Assembly (NCBI RefSeq): GCF_037975245.1
Contig: NC_092565.1
Location: 21,428,999-21,492,998, forward strand
Length of the DNA: 64,000 bases
Reading direction: 5' to 3'
Origin: Apostichopus japonicus
Taxonomy: Eukaryota; Echinodermata; Holothuroidea; Aspidochirotida; Stichopodidae
The position numbers and the translations under genes were made by a program. The notes under the pieces are model-generated. The model was not told the origin of the DNA. It did not search any database and saw only the letters and a list, made by a program, of their open reading frames with translations. Shown piece after piece: positions 1 to 15,200 of the stretch. How positions within the stretch are numbered: the stretch's first letter is position 1; each line of letters starts with the position of its first letter.

Positions 1-68
<68 letters not shown>

Positions 69-97
69 CAAATATATATATATATATATATATATAT
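1..97. repeat. (TA)n microsatellite at window edge
   Basis: Almost pure TA dinucleotides with scattered TAC/AAT interruptions; runs off the left edge inside or just after the TTC31-like gene. Confidence 0.95.
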
Positions 98-187
98 GCC
101 ATCAACTTTGCATAGATGCCTTTTCCCTTTGGCAAGGAATAAAAAGTAGAAATGTCTTTTTTTTGGGGGGTGGGGGGTGCCACCTAC

Positions 188-290
188 CTGCAAACACCTC
201 ATAGCCTCCGAGGCCATGACTGCTTCTCTGAAATTGATGAAGGCACAAAACTTTTCTGGAAGTCTTCTCATACTCTCTATAACTCCAAAC
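188..290 (-). CDS. TTC31: Exon 17: RRM, second half
   Basis: Encodes [20 protein letters not shown] and then [22 protein letters not shown] is an RNP1-like strand: the key Phe at position 5 is kept, but Cys sits where an aromatic residue is usual. The donor is GTAGGT. The last RRM strand is missing, so the coding sequence continues outside the window. Confidence 0.9.
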
Positions 291-3200
291 CTAATAAAAA
301 CAAAACATAAAAAAACATTGACAAATTAAGTCAAAATGAAATGTTTTCCTTCATGTATGCGGGGAACATAAAGACAACCATTTCTCCTCACAATGTTGAA
401 GAGACCAAACCCATTCAACCGACAACAATGGTGACAAACTCACCAAAAAAGGAAACATCACAAAGAAATCTACCTCTCTAATCACATTCTTCATACTCCA
501 AAATAGTGAGAGGTACTTTGTAAGACTGCAAGTGTTGTTAGCAGAATATTATCATCTCAAGCAAACCAGAAAAGCCAATAGGCTAAGATACTCCCTGTCC
601 GCATTTTGTAAGAACTTTTGGTACAACACTGCACAAACATCTTTATGATTTGACCATTGTTGACCTCAAATGATTAGCATGGGACCTTACTTCAAGTGAA
701 TCTGCACATCAAGTATGAAGTCCAACCATGTTTAACTTTTGAAGTTATCATCTTCAGAAAGTTTTCAGAGCTTGACCTATCTTTACGTTGTATGATCTTG
801 ACCTACACAAAAACAATAGGGTCCTTATGCTCATCAAGGTTGATCTACATGTACCAAGTGTCTAGTTAGTCCAACTTTTTACTGTTGGAATTCATGTGTG
901 TACTATGTTATGAGACTGTGACCTCTATTGAGCTTATCAGCCAACACAAAAAACAATAGGGTACTTGAAAATATTAAGATGGAGTTACATACCAAATGTG
1001 ACAAAACATTAATTTTGGACCACTATAGACCTCCACCAAATAAATAAATAAACAAATAAATATATTGATAAAATATAAAATTACGTTCTCAAATAATTTG
1101 ATATGTTGCATCAGTGGACTACTCTTATCAATATTTTACACAACAGCTACAAATCTCTGATGCTTGGAAAGTGGTCATTTCTCCCCAAAACTGTAAATGA
1201 GCTCTCAAAATATAGCCTGCAAGTAGTTAATTTAATGAAGTTCATTTATTGATTAAGTTAAAGCCACTTAGTTAACTAATTCTTTAAATGTAGATACTTC
1301 AATTGATTTGATTAATTTATTATTTACTCAAGGTATTTACAAAACAAAAAGAATAAATGTTCTGAAACAAAGTTGAAATTGAAAACATACTTTCCAAATA
1401 AGTCTCTGATATGCTTTTCTGATGCGCTCTGGCTTAGATTGCCGATCCATAAAGAACGAAGTTTCTCTGGGTTTCTGACGCTGAAACAGACAAACAAAAT
1501 ATGATATTTAATATCAAATATTATAATAAATTGTGAACCTTCATATGTTACTTTGGAAATATCGCTAGAAGAGTACATCAATTCTTCTTGTAAGGGTTTA
1601 AGAGGAATAAAAACTTAAATCTGAAATTAATTGCTGAAAGAAGGCAAATCTAAACTGTTTTCTTTAGTATTCAACATGTTGCTTATTAGCATAACTAAAG
1701 CCATAAAATGAATACAAAGTACTTCTATACACTAACAAGGTATGCATTGAATGCAAAGTACTTCTATGCACTGAATGAAAGTTTTCTATATTTCGCCAAA
1801 AGAAATGAGGATTGTGTCAATTTCAACTGTGTTTATAACTACTACAAGGACCCTCTAGAGCAGGGTCTCCCAAGCTGTAACTAATTCAATAGATATCTAC
1901 TAACAATACACTGATAAGGGATATGCAAATCATATTTTACAGGACCTCTTTGTAATTGCTTCATGCAACGTTATTCAAGTCCTCCCTCATATGAAGTCGT
2001 TGACTTGAGCTAAGAAATAGTTTGAAACCTAACCAGAGTTGGAGGTTTTAAACTTTAATTTCACACACTAATCTTTTTCAGATATTCACAATGAATTTTT
2101 ATACCCATAATTTATTTCTGGAAAAAGGAAGAAAGCCAAATTTGAAACCCACAATGCACTATTCTCAGTATGACTCGAGAAGCAGAATTGTAAACGTACG
2201 GTGCACAAAAAAAGAAAAATTCACAGAGTTTTCAAAAATCAATCACCAGATACACAGAACACTTTTGGAAAGATCATGGAAGTTTGACTTTGTGAGCAGC
2301 TGAATAAAATCTATTCCAAGGAATAAATGACTTTTACGTGGCCTTTGGAAGACTGGATTAGGCCTTGAAATCACGTCCCTGTACTTGGCATTCCAAGAGT
2401 TCCTTGTTTTCCTGCTTCGATTACTTACTCTGTTTTAGCTTGCTGTATAGTTTCGGACAGAATGTCTTCCTCATCTGATATATAGACGTCTTCGTCTAAT
2501 TCTTGCGGACTTCCGGCCAGCGTACCCGATAGCAATGCTTCGGCCGCATCTTGGACTGAGCCAAATTTTAAAACAGCTATTTCACTTTGCACTTTTGTGA
2601 AACCCATATCCTGCAAGAGATAATTCGATAGGGAATTACCATTAATCAATCGATCCATCCATAAATCGTCAATCACTATTTCAATACGGCATGTGCATCT
2701 GCTTGAACTGAGCAAATTGAAAAACAGTTATATCAACTTGCATTCTTGTAGAAACCCATTTAGTGCAAAAGTTCAATAGGTATTGATACCATCCAATCAA
2801 TCGATCAATCAATCAATCAAACGAGTGATAAATCAGTTTAGTATCTCAAGTATATGCAGTATATTCAGGTATTTTAAAACCAACTAACATATGGGAACGC
2901 CTCTTTCATATTTTAGAAACTGTCAAATATCAACAGTATACTATGATGTGTATGCTCAGAAATCCTTGTTTCATTAGACAATTGTTGAAAGCTTGGCACT
3001 GTTTTCTAGGGAAAAGCGCCCTCCATCTCAACATGTACAATTGATAATTTATTCAAACCCTGATAAACTAAAAAAGTATACTTTGAGCGCACGACGTGAA
3101 AGTTTAGAAAAGTCAGAACTTATCGGCTGGCTGCCATTTCTGTCCGTAATTGGAAGTCTTAATGCCGTAAAATGATTAAACCTGATATATATAACACCAT

Positions 3201-6200
3201 ATATATATAACACCATATATATATAACACCATATATATATAACACCATATATATAGCACCACATATATATAACACCATGTATATAACACCATATATATAA
3301 CACCTTATATCTATATAACACCATATATATATAACACCATGAAGACAACTTTGCCTTAGAGCTACCAGTTTGGGGTGGCTGCCTACTATTGCTGGCAAAA
3401 TGAAAATTGTTCTTACGATTAACTGGCAAACACGGACTTTCTTCAACTCCTGTACTGCTTCTTCACACGCTGAGTCTAACTTCAATACTTGCTCATAGGC
3501 TTTTTCTGCTTCGTTAAAACTCTGGAAGAAATGGAGGGATTGCTTTGCTTATGTGGTGGCATGTAGGCACTGTGTCAAAAGTAGGATACTAAGGGGGCTG
3601 CAGCATCTTACAACCAGGTTCCTAGGGGGGGGGGGGAAAGCATCCTACGACCAGGCTGCTAGGGGGGGCTGCAGCATACTACGACCAGGCTGCTGGGGTC
3701 TGTAGCATACTACGACCAGGCTGCTGGGGGCGTAGCATCCTTCAACCAGGCTCATGAGTGGCTGCAGCATCTTTTAACCAGGCTGCTGGGGAGGGGGTTT
3801 GGGGGTGCAGCATGTTCTGGGCAGTTTTACCAAGGGGCACTGGTAGTCTGCCAGAGTAATCTCTCTCGTTTCATAATTGATTCAGCCCAGCTGCAAGGGA
3901 ATTTGCAGCTTCTGCAGCTTTTCTTTTTAACACTGTGCCTTAGTCACGTTTCAAAAAGTGACCACTTGTAAGAATTGTTTTACTTCTTGTTCTCCCAGAG
4001 AGCATTTCAATCAATGGCCTATAGAAATTCTTCTTGTCATCTCTTATTGATGTTAGCTGGACAAGTTGGTTACGGTTGTTTTATGGAGAGAACAAGTAGC
4101 AAAAGTAAAACTTTAATTTTTTATACAGAAAATTACAGAAGCATGTTCTCATCATCATGGGGATGGTGATGAGGTTTGAAACAGCATAGGTAAGGACCAG
4201 ACCCCCCCCCCCCATCCTCGAGTAAGTAATTAGTGGAACAACGTTGACAGGAGATCAAAGGTAAAAATAAGCCACCAACCTGAAGTCCAGCTAAAGCACG
4301 ACCTTTCCTAAAATATCCCTTAGGCCATTCCTTTGATAAATTAATTGCTCTTTCTGCATCTTTCAATGCCCTGTATTTGCAAGAAAGAAAAGAGGAAGAC
4401 ATCATGAAAATTAATTTCATTTAAAGGCCAGTATTCAACATTTTTTAATTTCATAACAAAAAGAATATTCAATAGTCCAGGTAATGCGATGTTCTTATTG
4501 GCCAAAGACATACCACAGATGAGCAGAACGATGGAAGTCCCAAGTCAAGACAAAAATTTGAAATATTTTAATGACAATTGCAATTAACCTTTGATGGTAA
4601 AACAAATAAAACTTACTTCTCATATAGACCAGTCTGATCAAAACAATAAGATCTGTTTCCAAAGAATCTGAAGAAAGGAAAGAAAAGCAAGACAATTGTT
4701 GACAAGAAAGTTCAGAGAGTGAAGGTAAACCATCTGGAACCATGTGAAAGGCAGAATACATAACATGTTGTAGTAATAACATGAAATTCCCAGGGATTCG
4801 TAAGATACTCTTAATTCCCCAGCGGTTTCTGAGATTACACAATACATTAAACATGTCTAAATGCTAAATGATCAATTTGGTCTATTTTTAAGCCAATATC
4901 AAGCAAAATTATCTTCATTTTTCTCCTTTTTTTGCTGGGGTTCAACATAAAACAAAATGTTTGTTTTTAGCATTCACAAATGATTTTGAATTCACTGGAA
5001 CATCCTCAAAGGATGGAGTCCAGGGTCCAATGAAATCCTATCCACCATTTATAAAGATTATAACAATTGTTCTGTATCAAAGTGAACTTAGCGTAAACAG
5101 GTGTGACGTCATCGAAGCACACTGACATATTTGCTCTGTGTTCTTTCCTTAACATATTACAGCCAATTTTCTACTTCAAAATTGGGATACATGTCATTAC
5201 TGACACACCATTGGTAAGTTATTAATTTTTACATCACCTCAAGATCAAAGTTGGAACCCTATCCAATCCAAGGTGAGAACAATAAAAAAAAATAATAATA
5301 ATAAGGCAAACCAACACATCTCATGTACATATAATGCTCAAGTACATTCCAGAGAGAGAGAGACACGCTCGACGAGCGCTCACAATGTAACTGTTGTCTG
5401 TGTGCTCTGTTTTTGAAGCACTTCGTATTGACTTGAACAAAGGAATATCTGAATTTGTTGTTCCATACACTATTTCTGTCAAACAGACGATGGCCATCAT
5501 TGAAACACTCTCACATTTTTGGCACTTATATGGTATTTTACTTTCATTTTCATATCTGCCCTTCAAAGTGCTTACTCAGCTATCGAGCTCATATGACATA
5601 TACACCACCCCGAAACCAAAGAAGCATCCGCTGTTGATTAATTTAACAAGACCATCTGTGAATAAATTGCACAGTCATCCACTAACAACCACTTACATTT
5701 GCACAGAATGTATAGTTACTTTCAGTTCATCTGTGTTACATTCAAAAGTGTAAACTACAAATGTTTCAATCATCCAGTGTCTTTTTTCTAAAAAATGTGG
5801 CTGAATCACAAAATCTCATCATTTTACCATTTTGCTCCGGGTGCTTCTAGGATGCCCTCCAAGTATTATCAGATTTCCTACATAACTTCTTTTACTTTGT
5901 AAATCAAGAATTTCCTACACAAGTTCTTTTACTTTGTCAAGAATTTGGCAACAAGTGTCAATCTCTATTATTTACAAATTTGATACCGAAATGCTAAGAA
6001 CATTCTGCTATCAGTAGCATTAACAGTTTGCTTTGAAGAAAAAAACTACCAAGTTATTAGCAAGAATTGAAAGATTATCAAACGAAATTTATGGCTAAAA
6101 AGATGGTCCGTTCACTTACAAGAACACCTCACAATGGCATAAGTGATTCACCATTTCATGTTCTTTGTTTTGTACAGTTTTGTTAGTTCTGTACTGTACC

Positions 6201-9200
6201 TGTTTATACTGTACAGTGCATCTGTGCAGTTTGTACAGTACATCTGTACAGTACATCTGTACAGTTCAGATGTACAGTATATATGTACTGTACATCTGTA
6301 CAGTATGTACTGTACAGATGTACAGTTTGTACAGTACATCTGCACAGTGCATCTAAACAGTATATATGTACTGTACATCTGTACTGTAGAGATATACAGT
6401 ACATCTGTACTGTAGAGATGTACAGTACATCTTTACAGTACATATGTACTGTACATCTCTACAGTACAGATGTACTGTAGAGATGTACTGTACATCTCTA
6501 CAGTACAGATGTACTGTTCAAATGTACTGTACAGTGGTACAGTTCAGATGTACTGTACAGATGTACAGTACAAATGTACTGTATATCTCTGCAGTACATA
6601 TGTACTGTAAATCTGTACTGTAGAGATGTAAAGTACAATCTGTACTGTAGAGATGTACAGTACAGATTTACAGTACATATGTACTTTACAGTACACCTGA
6701 ACTACATCTGTACTGTACATCTGTACTGTACATCTGTGTTTTAAATCTCTACAGTACATCTGTACTGTACATCTGTACAGTACATCTGTGTTGTAAATCT
6801 CTGTGCAGTACATCTGTACTACACATCTGTACAGTTTGTTCAGTACAGTTACCTCTTTGACAACAATTTTACATACACAGTTCCTTAAAGTCACATTGAA
6901 TATATGCAGAAGTAACATTACTGATCAAGTGTCATTTTACTTTAAAAGCAGAAAATCCGAGCTTTTCTTATTTCTTTACCTGTGATCATTTGGATCCAAG
7001 CTGATGGCTTGAGAAAATAGTTCTATAGCTGCCTTATAATCACCTTTCGTAGCAAGTTCGTTTCCTCGTACTGCAAATGAGATGGGTGAGGCATTATTGG
7101 TATGGGGGTTAAAAACAGCAGGGGGTTTATAAAAGTAATGTAAGAAGGAATATCCAATATGATAAAGCAACAGTAGCATTACTAGGAAAGGAGATATCTA
7201 CAGGTGTACTACACTGCCAGCCCAGAATATTGCTATGTTATCAAGCTCAGACACTGATAATCCATGTAGCCTGACAACTTTAAAGCAGCATTCAAGGGTT
7301 TGATCCAGCTTAAAGACTTGCGCTAATAAGAACACACACGACACTGAATATCAACTGAGTAGCAATGAAAAGATTGAAAGGCCCTTTAAAGTTGCTTTTA
7401 GGAGATTCGAGAATCAGGTTGAAATTAAAATACACTAGCAGTTAGAAACCAGAGGAAACATTTCTACATCGCACTGATAAGAAAAGTGACAAAATATCAT
7501 AAATTGTTCATTAAATGTTTCTGCATATTCCGTTATAATTAACCTGTGTAGCAATGCCAAAAATCAAGACAGATTTCACTTACTTTATAAGAAAAGAAAA
7601 TTTTGGGGTAAAATGTAGAGCACTAATGTATTAAATTGTGTTAGATTTCACAAGAAATAAAATGCAGATAAATACCTTGTCCGTGGGGAACGAAAACCTT
7701 AAAATCAAAGGACTATTGAACTTACTAGCTAGTTTTCTACTTTTATGGATTTTAGCTTCGATGCTCTCAGCCTGCAAAAGAAATTGAAAGAAAGCGTTTG
7801 AAAGTACAGACAGGCAAAGTATAACACTGCAACTTGCAGCCTGTATAATTCTGTTGACAAATATCTATTTGACAAATATTCAAATTTCAGCAAATTATGA
7901 CCTGAAATGACATTTGACCTCCTATCCTTGTTTAGCTTGTGTGTCACTTGAAGCAACCAACCACGGTGACAGGTTTTTGTCATGATTAGATTAATTTTCC
8001 AGAAGAGGAATCATTTTAAAGGGTTTCATGTTTGGATCTGTCTTCATTCACACATGATGATTAGCCTTTGACCAGCCAACAGTATGATGGATGGATGGAT
8101 GGAAGGATGAATGGACAAATGGATTGATGGACAGATAGATGGATGAATGGGTCGATGGGTGGATAGATGGATGAATGAACAGATGGATTGATGGACAGAT
8201 GGATGAATGGATAGATGGATGAATTGACAAATGGATTGATAGACAGATAGATGGATAGATAGATGGATGAATGGATCGATGGGTGGATAGATCGATGAAT
8301 GGATAGATAGATGGATGAATGAATTGACAAATGGATTGATGGACAGATAGATGAATGGATCGATGGGTGGATAGATGGATGAATGGATAGATTGGTGGAT
8401 AGATGGATGAATGGATGGACAGATGGATTGATGGACAAATAGATGGATAGATAGATGGATGAATGAATGAATCGATGGGGTGGATAGATTGGTGGATAGA
8501 TGGATGAATGGATAAATGGACAAACGGATTGATGGACAGATAGATGAATGAATGGATATATTAGTGGATAGATGGATGATCGGATGGACAGATAGACGGA
8601 TGCATAGATCAATGGATGGTTAGACAGATGAATGAATATATGAATGGATGACTGGATGGAGAATGTATAGATGAACAGATTAATGGATGGTTCAACATAC
8701 TGCTATGGCATATACTCCACTGGAGATGCCAACTGAGTTAATTTAGTATTTTCTGACTCTTGGAGTGATCCATTGTCTTTGGCTTGCAAAACAGAAAGAT
8801 TCATAATTTAAGGGTAAATTTTAAATAATGAATTATCAGAAACTTACTGTCTCTCCCTCATTAGACTTGCCACCTGCTTTCTTGTTCTTCTTCTGACTTT
8901 GGCCGGCACTTTTCTTAGCTACATTATTAACTGTTAAGGCGAAGAATGCACTATTTAAATCAAGACCTTGCGTAGCCTCATCTTCGCCAGATGAACTGAG
9001 AATAAAAAAAAAAAAAGAGAGGATTTGCATCAGTATCTAGGAATAGATTTCTTTGTGTGTGTGTATATAGTATATATACATATATGGAACTACAAACAAC
9101 AGCGGTGTATTAATTAATACTTCATGAAAAAACTATCTTCAAATAGAAATACAATAATAATCGTCACACAAAATAATTCAGATACGAACACAAACACAGG

Positions 9201-12200
9201 AGGAGGGGTTACTCAAAAATTTGGAAGTATTAAGAACAGAACTTATGCATTGATCTGATAAATTCTGAAACAATGACACACGTCCAAACATTAGAGCTGT
9301 AATGTGATTCTTTGAGGTCAAATTAATGATTATTGATGCTCCCAAACACAACTCCCTGAGCAGAGATCGGCGCTTGGCTCACACTGTTGCTACGGTACCA
9401 AACAGACTAGACTAGAGCGGACATTACAAATTAAAGTTCTCTCTTTAGTTGTCTGATAGCCGCAGTGCCCATGTGATATTTTTCAATGTACCTTGTCCTT
9501 TTCAATATTACTGCCAATCTTGCACTTGCATCTCCGCAACTTTTTCAATTTTTTTTTTTCAAAGGTGACTGAATTATTGCTTTAACATCTCAATACATCG
9601 AGCTCCCCTACATTGAGAAAGTCAGTTTAATTTGATGATATATTAAAACAAACATCAACATCACAGATTTCTAATTTATTAATTTCCACCTAAACTTCAC
9701 AGTGACTATTCCTTATTGTCTGTAAATTATTAGCCTGACCCTGTTCACAATGCACACATTCTATGGTCCTCAGAAGCCCTCTTCTAAATCTGTGTACTGA
9801 GCAAAGAACCGAACAGAGATATGATGGGTACTACAGGCATCCGTAGAATCGGTTTAAGACTTTACTACTAAAACGTACGACAGTCAATACGTAGACTGTA
9901 CCCTATGGACAATCCTGCTCATTCATATCAATGGTACTTGGAATTCCCCGATGTCGCAATCATGTTGCAATCATACAGCGTGCAACACACCTACCCTGCT
10001 GAATTGCACTATAAATATAACAGACTATAAACGGTAACTTGCTCCATATAGTTCAATTCAAAGGTCTGTAGTCCAAATTTTTCACAGGAAATGTATAACT
10101 TGTAAATACTTGGCTTCCAATGAAAAGAGACATAACTGATGGCAGCTATGATTGGACCTCCCCCCCTCCCCCAACCCCCCCTCCTGTCCCCACCAATGAA
10201 TTGAAAGAATCTCTGTGTCAAATATCTGGCTTATGTCCTGATGTAAGATAAGCCATGAAGGCAAAACCAGCTGATTTTAAAACAAACTCCTCCCTCCCAC
10301 TTCCCCCTTCCCTCCCCCACTATCCACTTCAGGCTAGGGATGTGTTACACAATGACCAACCTATACGAAAGCAGAGGAGCACAAAAGGCACAGAGTACAA
10401 CACAATCACTGAAGTAGTCAAACTATTGTAACATATTTTTTGCAAATTACTTACCCACTGTCATGTTGTTTTCGCTTGTCTGCCTGTTTACTAGTTTTAC
10501 TTTGCCGACTGGAAACTCCATTCTGGGAATGACTGTTCGGAGTACTTTTTCGACCTGGCAAAGCTTTCGCAGAGCCAGGCTGTTTTTTGTCGGAAGAATT
10601 GGGCTTCTTATCTGATGAATTTGTCTTTTTATTTGGCATTGTTTGTTCCGAGCTGCTCAAGGGTTGAAGTACACTATTGGAATTATTGCTAGATACCTAT
10701 ATAAAAAAAAAATTGAAGAAAAGAGAGAAAATCTCAGACATTAGTGAAATGACAAAGCAATAAATAATTCACATTATAGTTGAAAACATGTTTACAGCAA
10801 CCATTCAAGAAAAGTGCGTTTGAGGCTTCTTAATGGTAGATTTGACTTGACACATGACATAGATCTTTGTGAAGAACAACTCCAACAAACGGCTAAGACA
10901 AAGAAGAAAAACTTGTTCCATTTGGGAGACATCCTAGTTTTAAAAGCTCATTTCCTAAATCTGTGATGTGTCTGTCATAGAGCCACTTTCTGTTCATTTT
11001 TCTATTCACATTTTCGAGGTACTGTAGACTGTTACAGGTATGGACACTGAAACCTTTCATTTCAAGAGTTTCAATATTTTAGAATTGATTTGATTGGTTG
11101 GGTCTGTGTCTCTTATTGAACGACTCCTCTGATGGCCTTCTATGTCTATCCATAGATCAGCGTCTTAAAAAACCCCAAAAAATCAAAAAATTAACTTCAG
11201 GACAAAAGCCTACCTTAGATGAGTCCTTGCTCTGGATTGTATTTTCTTCTTCTTTTTCGCTATCCGAGTCTGATGCTGAATGATGATTGGAGGACTTAGT
11301 ATTGTTGTTTTCTTTCTCTTCTCTTTTCCTCTGTTTCCTTTTCTTCTTACGTTCTCGTTTCTTTTGTCTTTGCCTCTTTTCTCTCTCTATTTCCTCTATA
11401 AGGCTGTCTCCGTTGCGCTTCGCTTCCTGTTCGCGGACACAAAAGAGACTTTATTACGAAATATCACCACAATGACTCATCGTGCTACATTCTCACTTCC
11501 AGTTTTATTGTGGACCGCAGAGGTATCTCGTGCTAAAATGTTTGAACCAGGTTTTTACAGGGGAATCATTTAAACAAAAAAAGTTTGTTTTTTATGAAAC
11601 ATTGCATTCTTGCAACCAAATGCATTTAAAAACTATGAGTGAAAGACTGTTGTTAAAAATTATCAAAAAGGCCAGTTTGTACTGTGTGGATGAAACAGCA
11701 ACATATACACCTAAAGGGTTTGAGAGCAGATAGAACTCACTTCCTTACTTTCACTTTTATATAATATCAACATAACACCATAAGTGATTAGGTCTGTTGA
11801 TCAGAGGCTTTTTTTCTCACAGTACATTTAACTATTTCCTGACTCCACTTAAGAATAAATGTAGCCTGTAGGGTTTACCATATTTCTTTGCTTGGAAAGT
11901 GAAAATCACCATCCTAGGAGTGAAGGGTCATGCTATATATAACAAATTGGCTACGCTAACGTTAATGTTAGGACATGTTACAACTACTGTATGAGGCCCA
12001 TGTTACACAGCTTTACATGCCTAGTATGTGGGGCTAATATGTGACCCACGTTACACTGCTTTACCTGCCTAGTTTGTGGGGATAATACGAGGCCCATGTT
12101 ACACAGCTTATACCTGCCTAGTTTGTGGGGCAAATATGTGGCCCACGTTACACATTTTTACCTGCCTAGTTTGTGGGGCTAATATGTGGCCAACAATCAT

Positions 12201-15200
12201 GTTTGTCACTTAAAGACAATTATATCATCCTTCCAACATTGACATAATATTTTCATGCATAGCAGAAGGTTTTAAAGTTTGTGTATCTGAAAGACAGTGA
12301 CACTTTTTAATTGTCATAAAGACCTTCAGAAAATAGAAACAGTTTAGATCCCAGCGTGCAGGGTAGATAGGTTTTCACCTCCTGAAAGTTTGAAAAAACT
12401 GGGATTTTTTTCTCTCCAAAATCATGCCTTGTTCATTTCAGAAGGTCACAAAACATTTTTCAAAATGATAATACATACTGTATTGACATTAGAAATTAAA
12501 AAATATCTGTTTTACAGACCTAAACAACCTCATGGGCAATAACATGAGAATTCCATAACACCTTGTACTGACTAAAAAATTTTAAATGAAAATAACATTA
12601 TACTGTACATTGCATTGTATTGCAGTGACATGAATACAGTGGCTAATCAATGCAACTGTATTCACACAACAGGGAATATGTATGGTAAAAACATAATCTA
12701 ACACCTTTATTAATACATCTTTATTGTATGTTGCTGGTGTATCCTACATATGTAATTCCACTTAGTTTTCACTTCAAATTGGAAGTTTGCTATATAAGTT
12801 GTAACTTTGTTTTCCACACAACTACTACTGTAGACCCATATCAAACTAACAGGGATTGTTTGTATTTTTTCTATGTATATAAATGTCTTTTTACAACGGA
12901 CTGAAAAAGGTGGTCGTAACTTTTAATATTTAATTCCTGTCATACCAATCATGACAATATTAAATCAACTGTCTCATGTTTTAATAATTGATTTTACACT
13001 GGAAAGTCACAATGTAAGATGACCAATGTCTAGCCCACTCGTTTGACATATGTTCGTAATGAAGAGATGGCTTATTATTTTGCTAATAAAGAATTATGAC
13101 AATTTCAACTTTCAACGATATCGTGAAAGAAAAAAGAAAAAATGGTGCACTAGTCCTCAGTTAACGTTTGGCTGCAATACTACAGTGCACTACAATTATT
13201 GTTAATGCAGTACTGCATATGCATCACATACGGGCACTGCAAAATCACATGCACATGCATTTTGTAACATAACAAATTATATGCCAAACGGGCGGGACGG
13301 GCGGGGCAGGGCTTGGTAAAGAAAAATATTTGACAATAATGGCATCATTATGTTATCCATCCTAGCCTAGGAGGAGGACATCACTCATTACAGATCAACT
13401 ATACTTTAAATTAATATTGAAAGACAGTGGAATGAGCAGTGTCAGAATATCATTGGTATGTGAGTTTTTAGTGAACTTTGTGTTGAATGTTTGTTCGTAA
13501 CAATCTAGGTTACGCTGCATTTATTTTTTATGTCTGAACCACATTTTTGGTCGTAAGCGTGTAATCTGCGGTCTGAAAGGCAATCACAACCTGATTACAT
13601 CTGATATAATGTAACTTCTTTGAGTTTTTGCACAATCTGAGTTCTGGAATATTACCACATCATGTGCTGAAAATCAAAGGTTCCATACTCTACCTATCTA
13701 TTTCACCCTAGTAGTAGTAGTAGTAAGTTGAGTCTCGTCTATCCGACATGCTCAGTGATTAACCTTTGCCACGTATCACGATCTTGCGCAAGGTTTATTG
13801 CTTCCTCGAAATTGCTAATGTTAACATCCTTAAATTGCGACTTTATTTTCCAAGCAAGGTAGTCACAGGCGTTCCTACTGGTTTAGCAGTATGTCTCAAT
13901 GCTTCTCTTAAAGCAAGCTTCCTCCCTTTATTTCACCCTGGCCTTAGGAAATCAATTTAGTCACAGTTATCATCAATTTTGAGAACAATACTTGACTAAA
14001 TCTAGACACAGCACTAAATGGAGGGTCAGGCAGTTTTTGCACCCTTTCTTCACAAAGTAGTGGGCTTCCCTTACACACTTTCACCAAACATTCAATGTGC
14101 TGCTGATTACAAACTTGACTTTGTGATCTTGAAGGTTAAGTCTGTCTTGCAATGTCACCTGTTGTGGCCTATCACACAGTATATTGTCACACATATTGTC
14201 TAATGCCCGTATCTGTGGGAAACCATAAAGATGGATAATGTGTACTTTGTATCAGTAATCCATAGACTTAACATATAACTCTTGTTAATATAAATCCAAT
14301 GATTGTGCAGACTATGTCCTCCTGCATAGGAGTAATTTGAGCCGACTATTAATCTTGAACTCAAGTCACGTATCTAGCTAAATGGATCAGATTCCAAGAA
14401 GTACTTCCTGGTATTACAGGAAAATTCTGTAAATTTTAAAATTAAAAAATCTTTCCACCAAAAGAGAATACTATTCGGAATATTTAATTACTGAAATGGG
14501 TGTCGCATTATTTCATTTTTAGACTAGACAATTGTGCTGTTTTAGAAGCTGAAAAGCTCTCGTTTCAAGTACTACAATGGGAACGTGGCATGCCCTTACA
14601 ACCATTATTGTGCAATAGCTTGTGGGACTTTCCCAACAGATGTTGCGCAATAAATGATTTCCCAGTGAGGTAGCACTGACTGTATGATTGCTTAGTGTAA
14701 CTGGCATACAATGATTGTGTACTGAAACCAGCCATATATTTATATGGAGGTAAACCCCTACACTTGAGTGTAGTTACATTGTTCATTGTGGCTCAGCAGC
14801 AGTTAGCTATATACAGTAGTGTATATATATAAACCAGTGAAAGAAGGCACACACTAAACATCTGTATGTACGTAGTACTATGGCAAGTTATGACAATTGG
14901 GATTCTTTAAATTAACAAATAAATAAAAATGTCAACAGAGACTGAAAAATTATGTAAAATTCTACACAAGAACAGCCCACTGATGTCTTCCATTTTCTAC
15001 TTGGTTGTTTTAAAACAATACTTGAAGGGAGGGGGGGGGGGGTGGTTGGAAGGAAGAGCTTTAATTCATTATTTCTTTCCTTTTGGATGCTTCACACTTC
15101 TGGTTACAGGCCAGCTGTTACTACAATCTTCTCTGTTTGTTATAGTTGTGCCTTTATTTAATTAGCTTCTATGATTTCTTGAATAATACTACAACAGACA

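Larger units (their letters stand above)
4371..6979 (-). other. Introns around exons 12-13
   Basis: Apart from the 51-nt exon 12, intron sequence. It holds the GTAC array (6178-6836) and a short dispersed repeat with a CRE-like TGACGTCA at 5103-5110. No other coding potential was recognised. Confidence 0.6.

Noticed and set aside
5394-5753. 119-residue plus-strand frame
   Set aside because: No domain, low-complexity hydrophobic composition, inside an intron; consistent with chance.
6143-6918. Several overlapping frames rich in Cys, Thr, Val and Tyr
   Set aside because: The GTAC palindromic array is open in many frames on both strands; no protein-like composition.
8044-8612. Long minus-strand frames rich in Ser, Ile, His and Pro
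   Set aside because: They are translations of the GGAT satellite and have no splice or conservation signal.
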